DNA from: DASQWC01 sp035640475
GTDB taxonomy: Bacteria > Actinomycetota > JAICYB01
Length of the DNA: 28,665 nt
NCBI GenBank assembly: GCA_035640475.1
Contig: DASQWC010000044.1
Coordinates: 1 to 28,665 of the forward strand
Reading direction: 5' to 3'
Shown: in pieces, positions 8,002 through 14,958 of the stretch
Position numbering within the stretch: position 1 is the first letter of the stretch
Layout: each line of letters opens with the position of its first letter
The notes under the pieces: model-generated
Told to the model about the DNA's origin: nothing
What the model saw: the letters and a program-made list of their open reading frames with translations, nothing else
Databases searched by the model: none
Program-made: the position numbers and the translations under genes

Positions 8002-9386
8002 GCGCGCTCGCGGCTCCGCATGAGGTACAGCGAACGCGATGAGCCGGGAAGGGCCTCGCGTCGCTCGACATCGAACCAGCGCCGAAAGGCTCGTTGGAAG
8101 GTTTGCTCGTCGTAATCGACGAAGATGTCCCTCCTCGTGGACAACATCGTCTGCACCATCGGGTCGTCCTTCGGCACGAACTCGATGACCAGACGATCAC
8201 CCAGCCCGGCAAAGAACGCGGCAAGCCTGTCGAAGGGGACGTTGTTGCCGATGGCCATGTGATGGATCAGCGCCAGCGCGAGCACGAGGTCGACCGGCCC
8301 CCGCTGTGACATCGACATCCGTTCCTCATGCGACCAACCGAGGGCGGGACTCGGGTTCGTGAGATCGCAGAAGAGCGGCAGAAGTGACGTCTCACCGGCG
8401 GTGACCGTCTGCCGGTAGTTGAGCTCGACGCACCCTGGATCGACATCGAAGCATGCGACGAATGCGCCGCCCGACGCGGCGACGCGTGAGTACGAGCCGA
8501 CATTCGCTCCGAGATCCCACACGACGCGCGGGGACGCGTCGGCAACGAACGCTGCGACGAGCTCGTGCTTGTGACGGGTCGCCTCTTCCGAGTAGTGGTC
8601 TTTCGCTTTGTCGTAATCCCGCCACGCCGACGGCGGCGGTTCCCAAGAGAGCTTGCGCACCGCGCGTTCGAGCCCCGTCAGGAGCCCGCCGAACGCCTGC
8701 TTCGTCATTCGCCTCTTCGCAGCGTGCTCCGGAAGTTTGCGGCGTTCGTAGCGGGACAGCATCCGCGCGTGAGCGTGAATGTGGACGAGCAGCGACGGCT
8801 TCAGGCGCGTGCGGAAGGGAAGCAGATCGGCCGCGAGATCGAGCGGGATGCCGTCGATGTACTGGCGGAGCAACGAGCCGAGACGAACGTCCCGGTAGGC
8901 CATCAACGCGAGCGGCGCGAGAAAGTGCTGACAGAACTGCCGGTAGGCGACCCACGGCCGTCCTTCCTCGTAGCGCTCGAACGAGAGCGTGTCGATCAAC
9001 ACGGGACGTCCGTGATGGAACTGGATGTTGTACGCGCTTGCGTCGCGAAGCGTCATCTCGTGGGAGAGGGCGACCTTCTGGATCGCGATCGTCGTCAGCG
9101 CCGCGCGGCGGAGCTGTCCAAAGCACCACTCATACGGATACGAGACGAGCTCGACGCGCTCGGGCTTGATTGTCTTGTACGCGCCGGGACGGGGACCTTC
9201 GACACAAACTTCCTCGTGTGGAATCAGAAGCCGCTTCGCGACGAGTGCGTCGTACAGCCCGGAGGAGATCAGCGCGTCGTATTCCGCACGGTACGCCTCG
9301 TTGATCTGCCGGTAGAGCGTCCCGTTGTCGGACCAGACGAATCCCGAAGGATCACGGAACGACGCGGGCACTACGCCCGTGGTCAT
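7998..9386 (-). CDS. Kinase-like / class I methyltransferase two-domain protein
   Basis: A 462-aa protein. The C-terminal part (about 270-455) is a class I SAM methyltransferase: motif I VVWDLGANVGSYSR near 290, the acidic ACFDVDPG, and the LALIHHMAI loop. The N-terminal part resembles a small-molecule or protein kinase fold: LRDASAYN at 113-120 mimics the catalytic-loop D-x4-N pattern and VLIDT at 129-133 mimics the DFG-type metal aspartate, with normal spacing of 12 residues. Proteins with this layout are often annotated simply as methyltransferase or NoeA-like. The ATG start overlaps the upstream small gene by 4 bp and the stop overlaps the sulfatase-like gene by 4 bp. I infer glycan-end modification; the kinase reading is my own motif match. 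Confidence 0.82.
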   Translation of the reverse strand: MTTGVVPASFRDPSGFVWSDNGTLYRQINEAYRAEYDALISSGLYDALVAKRLLIPHEEVCVEGPRPGAYKTIKPERVELVSYPYEWCFGQLRRAALTTIAIQKVALSHEMTLRDASAYNIQFHHGRPVLIDTLSFERYEEGRPWVAYRQFCQHFLAPLALMAYRDVRLGSLLRQYIDGIPLDLAADLLPFRTRLKPSLLVHIHAHARMLSRYERRKLPEHAAKRRMTKQAFGGLLTGLERAVRKLSWEPPPSAWRDYDKAKDHYSEEATRHKHELVAAFVADASPRVVWDLGANVGSYSRVAASGGAFVACFDVDPGCVELNYRQTVTAGETSLLPLFCDLTNPSPALGWSHEERMSMSQRGPVDLVLALALIHHMAIGNNVPFDRLAAFFAGLGDRLVIEFVPKDDPMVQTMLSTRRDIFVDYDEQTFQRAFRRWFDVERREALPGSSRSLYLMRSRERA

Positions 9387-9559
9387 CCCTCCCGGTCGAC
9401 GGGTGCCGCGCCGGACGCCGGCGCCGCGTCCTTCCGGCGCCGGAAGAGCCGTCCGATCGTCCGGCGGAATCCCAGCGCCACGACCGCGCCGATGCCGAGG
9501 GCGGTCCCAAACAGGAGCTGAAGCAGATAGCTGCCCGAACCGGGATCGATGTACGTCAT
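9383..9559 (-). CDS. Small membrane protein (MTYIDPGSGSYLLQ type)
   Basis: A 58-aa protein with one hydrophobic segment (about residues 9-32) followed by a basic RRTIGRLFRRRK stretch, predicting one membrane span with the tail in the cytoplasm. The start at 9559 was chosen over a longer frame from 9631 because a good ribosome site, GAGGAG at 9566-9571, sits 6 bp upstream and the N-terminus MTYIDPGSG resembles small proteins I recall beside polysaccharide genes. Its stop overlaps the following gene by 4 bp (ATGA). It is the first gene of the long minus-strand operon. Function is unknown. Confidence 0.75.
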   Translation of the reverse strand: MTYIDPGSGSYLLQLLFGTALGIGAVVALGFRRTIGRLFRRRKDAAPASGAAPVDREG

Positions 9560-9565
9560 CGGCGA

Positions 9566-9635
9566 CTCCTCGTTCCGCTCGGGCCGGGGCGTCCGCCTCC
9601 CGGCCGGGCCGGGTGGCGGCGATGCCAGCATGCTA
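9566..9635 (-). promoter_or_regulatory. Candidate promoter and leader of the polysaccharide operon
   Basis: On the minus strand a TAGCAT hexamer (9630-9635) fits a TAnnnT -10 box, and the strong Shine-Dalgarno GAGGAG (9566-9571) precedes the ATG at 9559. No clear -35 box is visible. The predicted leader would be about 60 nt. This is the only intergenic space upstream of the nine-gene operon, so a promoter must lie here or just inside the divergent gene; the exact box is a guess. Confidence 0.4.
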
Positions 9636-9680
9636 GCAGCGGTCTGTGGCGTTCTAACCGAACCTCGACACGCGACGGGC

Positions 9681-9686
9681 TAGGCT
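9681..9686 (+). promoter_or_regulatory. Candidate -10 box, near-leaderless
   Basis: TAGGCT ends 9 bp before the ATG at 9696, matching the TAnnnT boxes close to other starts in this window. There is no Shine-Dalgarno before the ATG, consistent with a leaderless or very short leader mRNA. Confidence 0.4.
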
Positions 9687-9695
9687 GTCCGACGC

Positions 9696-10349
9696 ATGCG
9701 CCCACCCTCACCTGCAGGAATGCCCGACGCCGACCGGCGGAAGTCCGGGTTCCCGATGATCCTCGTCGTGGCGGCGGTGCTTGCCGTCGTCGTCATCCCC
9801 CTCGTGTGGATCGGCCGCGAGTCCGGCAAAGGCCGCGGGACGGTGGCGCCGGGGCGTGTGGAGGCCGTCCCCGGCGAGATCCGGACGATCCCTCAGCTGT
9901 CCGCGGAGCGCAAGAGCGAGCTGATCGAACAGCTCAAAGGTGCCCTGCGGGAGCTCTACGGCCGGGCGTTCCTTCGCGAAGGCGACCCACCGACGATCCC
10001 GCCGTCTCCCCAGCCTTCACCGGCGACCAGAGTGGACGACCTGTTCACCGCCAATGCGCAGGCGGCGCTCCGGAAGGATCCAGAAGTGTTCCGCCCGGGC
10101 CCGGTCCGGGCGAAGGAAGGCCGGGTCACATTCGCGGGTGTCGTCACGCTCGAGAAGTGGAAGCCGGTCCAGGCGCTTCTCGACGTCGAGTTCATCGCCG
10201 GCGGATCGCCGACCGGCAACGTCACGGCCGACCTTCGCCTGCAGCAAAAGGGAACGCTGCTCCTTACCGCGACGAAAGCGGGCTGGCGAGTCGCCGGATT
10301 CGGCTTGGCATTCTCGTCGGCGCTGGTCTCTCCGAGTCCTGCGTCATGA
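9696..10349 (+). CDS. Single-pass membrane protein of unknown function
   Basis: A 217-aa protein I do not recognise. A short basic N-terminus precedes one membrane span (about residues 21-42, MILVVAAVLAVVVIPLVWIG). The rest is predicted outside the membrane: a helical part (about 65-90), a Pro-rich linker (PPTIPPSPQPSP), and a beta-rich region (about 120-210, including GRVTFAGVVTLEKW and GTLLLTATKAGWRVAGF) reminiscent of small SnoaL/NTF2-like or Mce-associated folds, which I cannot confirm. The ATG at 9696 follows a TAGGCT box by 9 bp; an internal ATG at 9720 is possible. The stop overlaps the LCP gene start by 4 bp (ATGA), so the two proteins are co-translated and may act together at the wall. 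Confidence 0.75.
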   Translation: MRPPSPAGMPDADRRKSGFPMILVVAAVLAVVVIPLVWIGRESGKGRGTVAPGRVEAVPGEIRTIPQLSAERKSELIEQLKGALRELYGRAFLREGDPPTIPPSPQPSPATRVDDLFTANAQAALRKDPEVFRPGPVRAKEGRVTFAGVVTLEKWKPVQALLDVEFIAGGSPTGNVTADLRLQQKGTLLLTATKAGWRVAGFGLAFSSALVSPSPAS

Positions 10350-11227
10350 GCTCTCGCGCGTGGGCTCTCGTCGCCGCGGTCGCCCTGCTCTTCATCGGAT
10401 CCGCCCGCGTGGGTCGTGATGAGCCTCCGGCGATCGAGCTGCACCGGACGGCCCAGGCATCGTTTTTCAACACCTCCGGCGGTCCGAGGCCGCTCTTCGT
10501 GCTCGTCATCGGAAGCGACGTCAGGGAAGGCGACCCGAGGACCGGTCGCGCGGACAGTCTGCATCTGATCGCAATCGACACGACCCGCAGCCGCGGAACG
10601 ATCATCGGCATTCCACGGGACAGCTACGTCCCGGTCCCCGGACTCGGCACGAGCAAGATCAATGCGTCGCTCGCCACCGGTGGTCCCGAGCGCACCGTGC
10701 AAACGGTGTCGCAGCTCGCCGGTGTGCCGATCCACTACTGGGCGACCATCGAGTTCTCGCGCTTTCGGAGTCTCGTCGACGAGCTGGGCGGCATCGACAT
10801 CGACATTCCCTACCCGATGTCCGACAGCGCATCGGGTGCGAATTTCGCCAAGGGCAGGCGGCATCTCAACGGCGCGGAAGCGCTCGCGTTCTCTCGCGCG
10901 CGAAAGACGGTTCCCGGCGGCGATTTCGGCCGCTCCGAGAATCAGGGACGGCTTCTGCTCGCATCGCTTGCGAAGTTCCGGAAGGAAGCTGGGTCGCCGC
11001 TGCGGCTGGCCCAGTACTTCGTGTCGTTCCACACCCTCGTCGAGTCCAACGTGCCGAACGGCGACTTGATCAGGCTGGCCGCGATCGCGGGCCGCATCGA
11101 CCCGCACAACATCGAGAATCTCGTCTTGCCGGGCGGCGGCGGTTCGGCGGGCGGAGCGAGCGTCGTCCGGCTCGGGCCCGGTGCCTCGCAGATCTTCGCG
11201 GCCGTGCGGGACGACGCCGTTCGCTAG
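10346..11227 (+). CDS. LytR-CpsA-Psr (LCP) family glycopolymer ligase
   Basis: A 293-aa protein with an N-terminal signal anchor (residues about 4-20) and an extracytoplasmic LCP domain. Conserved elements are LFVLVIGSDVREGDPRTGRADS near 50-71, HLIAIDTTRSRGTIIGIPRDS near 73-93 (the arginines and aspartate that bind the pyrophosphate of the lipid-linked substrate), and GTSKINASLATGGP near 100. LCP enzymes transfer undecaprenyl-linked polymers to peptidoglycan. The ATG start overlaps the upstream gene by 4 bp; a longer frame from 9806 is only read-through of the same phase inside that gene. Its TAG stop overlaps the stop of the convergent gmd gene. The divergent polysaccharide operon offers the obvious substrate, which is inference. 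Confidence 0.92.
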   Translation: MSSRAWALVAAVALLFIGSARVGRDEPPAIELHRTAQASFFNTSGGPRPLFVLVIGSDVREGDPRTGRADSLHLIAIDTTRSRGTIIGIPRDSYVPVPGLGTSKINASLATGGPERTVQTVSQLAGVPIHYWATIEFSRFRSLVDELGGIDIDIPYPMSDSASGANFAKGRRHLNGAEALAFSRARKTVPGGDFGRSENQGRLLLASLAKFRKEAGSPLRLAQYFVSFHTLVESNVPNGDLIRLAAIAGRIDPHNIENLVLPGGGGSAGGASVVRLGPGASQIFAAVRDDAVR

Positions 11228-12204
11228 ATCTTGTCCTGCTCGGCTTTCAAATCGGCGTCGACCATCAGCTGTACGAGATCGGGAAAGCTAATCGTTGGCT
11301 CCCAGCCGAGCACCCGCTTCGCCTTCGACGCGTCGCCCGTCAACACGTCCACCTCGGCAGGCCGCAGATGCCTCGTGTCGTGGACGATGTACCGCTCGTA
11401 GGAGCCGAGTCCCGCCGCTTCGAACGCGAGCTCCGCGAACTCACGAACCGAATGCGTCTCGCCGGTGGCGATGACGTAGTCGTCCGGCTTGTCCTGCTGG
11501 AGCATCAGCCACATCGCCCGGACGTAGTCGCCTGCGAATCCCCAGTCGCGGCGGCCCTCGATGTTGCCGAGAGCGACCTCCTTCTGCAGGCCGAGCTTGA
11601 TGCGTGCGACGGCTTTGGAGATCTTGCGCGTGACGAACTCCGGCCCACGCCGGGGCCCCTCGTGATTGAAAAGGATCCCGCTCGAGGCGAAGAGACCGTA
11701 GGCCTCCCGGTAATTCACCGTTGTGTAGTGGCCGAAAACTTTGGCAGCACCGTAGGGGCTGCGGGGGTGGAACGGCGTACCTTCGTTCTGCGGCGTCTCT
11801 CGCACCTTGCCGAACATCTCGCTGGACGACGCCTGGTAGAAGCGGAACGGATTGTCCTGGGTGCCGCCCACGATGCGAATCGCCTCCAGCATGCGCAGGA
11901 CGCCGAGACCGGTGACCTCTGCGGTGATCTCGGGCTGCTTGAAGGAGAGCGCCACGAACGAGATCGCGCCGAGGTTGTACACCTCGTCGGGCTGTGACTG
12001 CTCGAGCGCCGCAATCAGGGACGGAAGGTCTCTGAGGTCGCCGAAGATCGGCTCGACATACGGGTGGTGCTCCAACAGTCCTTCGGTCTTCGGGTCGTGC
12101 TGGCCGGTGACGAGTCCGAACACGTCGTAGCCCTTGTCACGAAGGAATTCGGCCAGATGCTGGCCGTCCTGCCCTGTGATCCCGGTGATGAGCGCCCGTG
12201 GCAC
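11224..12204 (-). CDS. gmd: GDP-mannose 4,6-dehydratase
   Basis: A 326-aa extended short-chain dehydrogenase that makes GDP-4-keto-6-deoxy-mannose from GDP-mannose, the entry to GDP-rhamnose, fucose or related sugars. The NADP-binding loop TGITGQDGQHL is at residues 7-17, the catalytic-loop QASSSEMFGK near 125, the YxxxK pair in SPYGAAKVFGHY near 148, and the GMD-specific NHEGPRRG and RRDWGFAGDYV follow. Length is normal. The GTG start lies 6 bp after a TAGAAT -10 box with no Shine-Dalgarno, pointing to a leaderless mRNA. The enzyme probably supplies a deoxyhexose donor for the polysaccharide region to its left; no reductase or epimerase for the next step is present in the window. Confidence 0.95.
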   Translation of the reverse strand: MPRALITGITGQDGQHLAEFLRDKGYDVFGLVTGQHDPKTEGLLEHHPYVEPIFGDLRDLPSLIAALEQSQPDEVYNLGAISFVALSFKQPEITAEVTGLGVLRMLEAIRIVGGTQDNPFRFYQASSSEMFGKVRETPQNEGTPFHPRSPYGAAKVFGHYTTVNYREAYGLFASSGILFNHEGPRRGPEFVTRKISKAVARIKLGLQKEVALGNIEGRRDWGFAGDYVRAMWLMLQQDKPDDYVIATGETHSVREFAELAFEAAGLGSYERYIVHDTRHLRPAEVDVLTGDASKAKRVLGWEPTISFPDLVQLMVDADLKAEQDKI

Positions 12205-12210
12205 CGGCAG

Positions 12211-12220
12211 ATTCTAGGCT
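12211..12220. promoter_or_regulatory. Overlapping divergent -10 boxes (gmd / helicase)
   Basis: The 10-bp core ATTCTAGGCT contains TAGGCT for the plus strand (12215-12220) and TAGAAT for the minus strand (12211-12216); the two share the TA at 12215-12216. Each box is followed by exactly 6 bp and then a GTG start (12227 plus, 12204 minus). No Shine-Dalgarno or clear -35 is present on either side, so both mRNAs are probably leaderless. Confidence 0.65.
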
Positions 12221-12226
12221 CTTGAC

Positions 12227-14494
12227 GTGAACCCAGGACTCGTGCTCGCGGACCTTTCGTCCCGCGACACGTACGAGAACCAGATCGTCGTGCACCGAAA
12301 GCTGCCGGCGCGACCGCCGCGCTACAAGGCCCCGACGGCACGGCTGCCCGACGAGATCCTCGACGCGCTGCGTAACGCGGGCGTCGACCGGCTGTTTACG
12401 CACCAAGCGCGTGCGATCGACCTCCTGCGCAAAGGCATACACACGGTCATCGCGACCGGGACGGCCTCCGGCAAGACGCTCGGCTACCAAGTCCCGATCC
12501 TCGAAGCGCTTCTGCGCGGGCGCGCGGCCCTGTACCTCTCGCCGACAAAAGCGCTCGCCCAGGACCAGCTGAGGCAGGTTGCTCGTTTCGGCGTCGACCA
12601 CGTCCGGGCCGAAACCTACGACGGCGACACGCCGATGTCGGTCCGCGCATCCATCCGGCGCAACGCGAATCTCATCCTCACGAATCCGGACATGCTGCAC
12701 GTCGGGATCCTTCCGCACCACGAGCTGTGGCGTCCGTTTCTGACAAAGCTTGCGTTCGTCGTCGTGGACGAGTCACACGTGCTGCGCGGGATCTTCGGCT
12801 CCCACGTCGCGCTGGTGCTCCGGCGTCTGCGCCGGCTTGCCGCCCGATACAAATCGACTCCGACCTTCGCGCTCGCATCGGCGACGATCGGCAACCCGGC
12901 CGAGCACGCGTCGTTGCTCATCGGCGACGACGTGACGGCCGTGACCGACGACGGAGCGCCCACGGGCGAGCGTCACTTCGTGTTCTGGAACCCGCCTTTT
13001 CTGGACGACGAAAGCGACGGACGCCGCAAGTCGTCCAACGTCGAGTCGGCGACGATGATGGCGGCACTCGTCGGCTTCGACGCCAAAACTCTGGCGTTCT
13101 CCAAGACGCGCGTGGGAGCCGAGCTCGTCGCGCGCTACGCGCGCAACAGAAAGGAGAACGGCGGCGGACAGATCGTCGCGTACCGAGCCGGCTATCTCGC
13201 CACCGAGCGCAGGGAGATCGAAGCCGGACTCGCGCAGGGACGCTACGGCGGCGTCTCGGCGACGAACGCGCTCGAGCTCGGCATCGACATCGGCGACCTC
13301 GACGCGGTCGTCCTGAACGGCTTCCCCGGCACCGTGTCCTCGGCTCGACAACAAGCGGGTCGTGCCGGTCGATCGGGGCAGCCGTCGCTCGCCGTCGTCG
13401 TCCCGCAGGATGAGCCGCTCGACCAGTACTACGCCGCGCACCCCAACGAGTTCTTCGCCAAGCCGCACGAGGCGGCGCTCGTGAACCCCGTGAACCCGCA
13501 CGTGCTCGGCCCCCACGTAGGCTGCGCCGCCTACGAGCTCCCGCTCGCCCTGGGCGAGCGCGACGCCATGGGTGCCGAGGCGCTGCACCTCGCGCAGGAG
13601 CTCGTCGGGACGGGCGTCCTTCGTGAGCGACGCGGGCGGCTCTTCTGGGCCGGGCAGCGTCCGCCGGCTCCGGACGTCGACATCCGGTCGGCCGGCGGGA
13701 CTCCGTTCCGCATCGTCGAGGAGGGCACGGGACGGCTGGTGGGCACCGTTGACGGCGCCCGGGCGCACGCGACCGTGCACCCGGGCGCCGTCTACCTGCA
13801 CCAGGGCGACACGTACCGTGTCGTGGATCTCGTCCTCGACGACCGCGTCGCGCTCGTCGAGGCCGAGCAGGCCGAGGAGTACACGCAGGCGAAGACCGAC
13901 ATCGATCTCGTCGTCCTCGCAACCGAACGTCAGGGAAAGATCGGTCGCAACGGTCTGTTCGGCGGGCTCGTCGAGGTGACGGAGCAAGTCGTCGGCTACC
14001 AGCGCCGCAAGCTGCCCGGCGGCGACGTCATCGAGACGCACGAGCTCGATCTGCCTCCGCAGCGGCTCGTGACGCGCGCAGTGTGGTACGTCATGACCGA
14101 CAGACGCGTCCGGCGAGCGCTGCACGGACTCGAGGACGCCGAGGACGTGATGCTCGGCGCCCTGCACGCTGCCGAGCATGCCGGGATCGGCATCCTTCCC
14201 GTCTTTGCGATGTGCGACCGCTGGGATATCGGCGGACTGTCGACGAACTTCCACCCCGACACGGGCGACCCGACGATCTTCATCTACGACGGCTACCCCA
14301 TGGGCGCCGGCATCTCCGAGCACGCATTCGATGTTGCTCGCGACCATCTCGCGGCGACACGCGATCACGTTCACTCCTGCCCGTGCGCGGCCGGATGTCC
14401 GTCGTGCGTTCAGTCGCCGAAGTGCGGCAACTGGAACGAGCCGCTGCACAAAGCGGGAGCCGTGCGCATCCTCGACCTGCTGCTCGCAAAGTGA
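12227..14494 (+). CDS. DEAD/DEAH helicase with Cys-rich C-terminus, MrfA/YprA-like
   Basis: A 755-aa superfamily 2 helicase. The Q-like motif LFTHQARAIDLL is near 56-67, Walker A ATGTASGKT at 76-84, motif Ia PTKALAQDQ near 106, the DESH box at 181-184, motif III SATIGNP near 217, and the C-terminal helicase motifs include ALELGIDIGDLDAVVLNGFPG and QQAGRAGR near 380. The tail has CPCAAGCPSCVQSPKCG, a four-cysteine metal-binding site near 720 like that of MrfA, which unwinds DNA during mitomycin-damage repair in Bacillus subtilis. Length fits this family. The GTG start is 6 bp from a TAGGCT box, suggesting leaderless translation. The stop overlaps the next gene by 4 bp. Confidence 0.93.
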   Translation: MNPGLVLADLSSRDTYENQIVVHRKLPARPPRYKAPTARLPDEILDALRNAGVDRLFTHQARAIDLLRKGIHTVIATGTASGKTLGYQVPILEALLRGRAALYLSPTKALAQDQLRQVARFGVDHVRAETYDGDTPMSVRASIRRNANLILTNPDMLHVGILPHHELWRPFLTKLAFVVVDESHVLRGIFGSHVALVLRRLRRLAARYKSTPTFALASATIGNPAEHASLLIGDDVTAVTDDGAPTGERHFVFWNPPFLDDESDGRRKSSNVESATMMAALVGFDAKTLAFSKTRVGAELVARYARNRKENGGGQIVAYRAGYLATERREIEAGLAQGRYGGVSATNALELGIDIGDLDAVVLNGFPGTVSSARQQAGRAGRSGQPSLAVVVPQDEPLDQYYAAHPNEFFAKPHEAALVNPVNPHVLGPHVGCAAYELPLALGERDAMGAEALHLAQELVGTGVLRERRGRLFWAGQRPPAPDVDIRSAGGTPFRIVEEGTGRLVGTVDGARAHATVHPGAVYLHQGDTYRVVDLVLDDRVALVEAEQAEEYTQAKTDIDLVVLATERQGKIGRNGLFGGLVEVTEQVVGYQRRKLPGGDVIETHELDLPPQRLVTRAVWYVMTDRRVRRALHGLEDAEDVMLGALHAAEHAGIGILPVFAMCDRWDIGGLSTNFHPDTGDPTIFIYDGYPMGAGISEHAFDVARDHLAATRDHVHSCPCAAGCPSCVQSPKCGNWNEPLHKAGAVRILDLLLAK

Positions 14495-14958
14495 GCCGGC
14501 CCGTCTACGTAGCCGTCTGCGGTGCGTCCAATGCGACGCCCGACGAAGCGACTGCGGCAGAAGAGATCGGACGCTTGCTCGCGCAGGCCGGAGCGATCCT
14601 CGTCACCGGCGGACTGGGCGGCGTCATGGAAGCCGCCGCGAAGGGTGCGCGCGCGGCCGGTGGAACCGCGATCGGCCTGCTGCCGAGCGATCGCCACGAG
14701 GACGGCAACGCGTACAACACCGTGGTCGTGCCGACCGGATTCGGCGAAGCGCGCAACGCACTGGTCGTTCGCACGGCCGACGCGCTCATCGCCGTCGGAG
14801 GAGAGTTCGGAACGCTGTCCGAGATCGCGCTCGCCCTGCGCACCGGCAAGCGCGTCGTCGCGCTGAGCTCGTGGGAGCTGAGCCGGCCGGGATTGGACAT
14901 CCCGGTCGTCGTCGCGCTGACACCGGCCGAAGCGGTGCAACGAGCGCTTACGAGCTGA
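14491..14958 (+). CDS. LOG / TIGR00725-like Rossmann protein
   Basis: A 155-aa protein of the LOG/lysine-decarboxylase-like superfamily. It has VAVCGASNATPDEAT at the N-terminus, TGGLGGVMEAAAKGA near residue 40 and GGEFGTLSEIALAL near 106; the last is the GGxGTxxE phosphate and ribose-binding motif. Some family members are nucleoside-monophosphate phosphoribohydrolases (the cytokinin-activating LOG type), but this short form has no assigned substrate. The GTG start overlaps the helicase stop by 4 bp (GTGA). Its 3' end overlaps the convergent gene by 11 bp. Linkage to the helicase may simply be co-transcription. Confidence 0.85.
   Translation: MSRPVYVAVCGASNATPDEATAAEEIGRLLAQAGAILVTGGLGGVMEAAAKGARAAGGTAIGLLPSDRHEDGNAYNTVVVPTGFGEARNALVVRTADALIAVGGEFGTLSEIALALRTGKRVVALSSWELSRPGLDIPVVVALTPAEAVQRALTS

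Noticed and set aside
9956..11107. 383-aa minus-strand frame opposite the LCP gene
   Set aside because: Antisense shadow; LCP motifs on the plus strand are unambiguous.
12773..14449. 558-aa open frame on the minus strand inside the helicase gene
   Set aside because: Shadow of a G+C-rich coding region; the plus strand has all helicase motifs and the antisense product has no family features.
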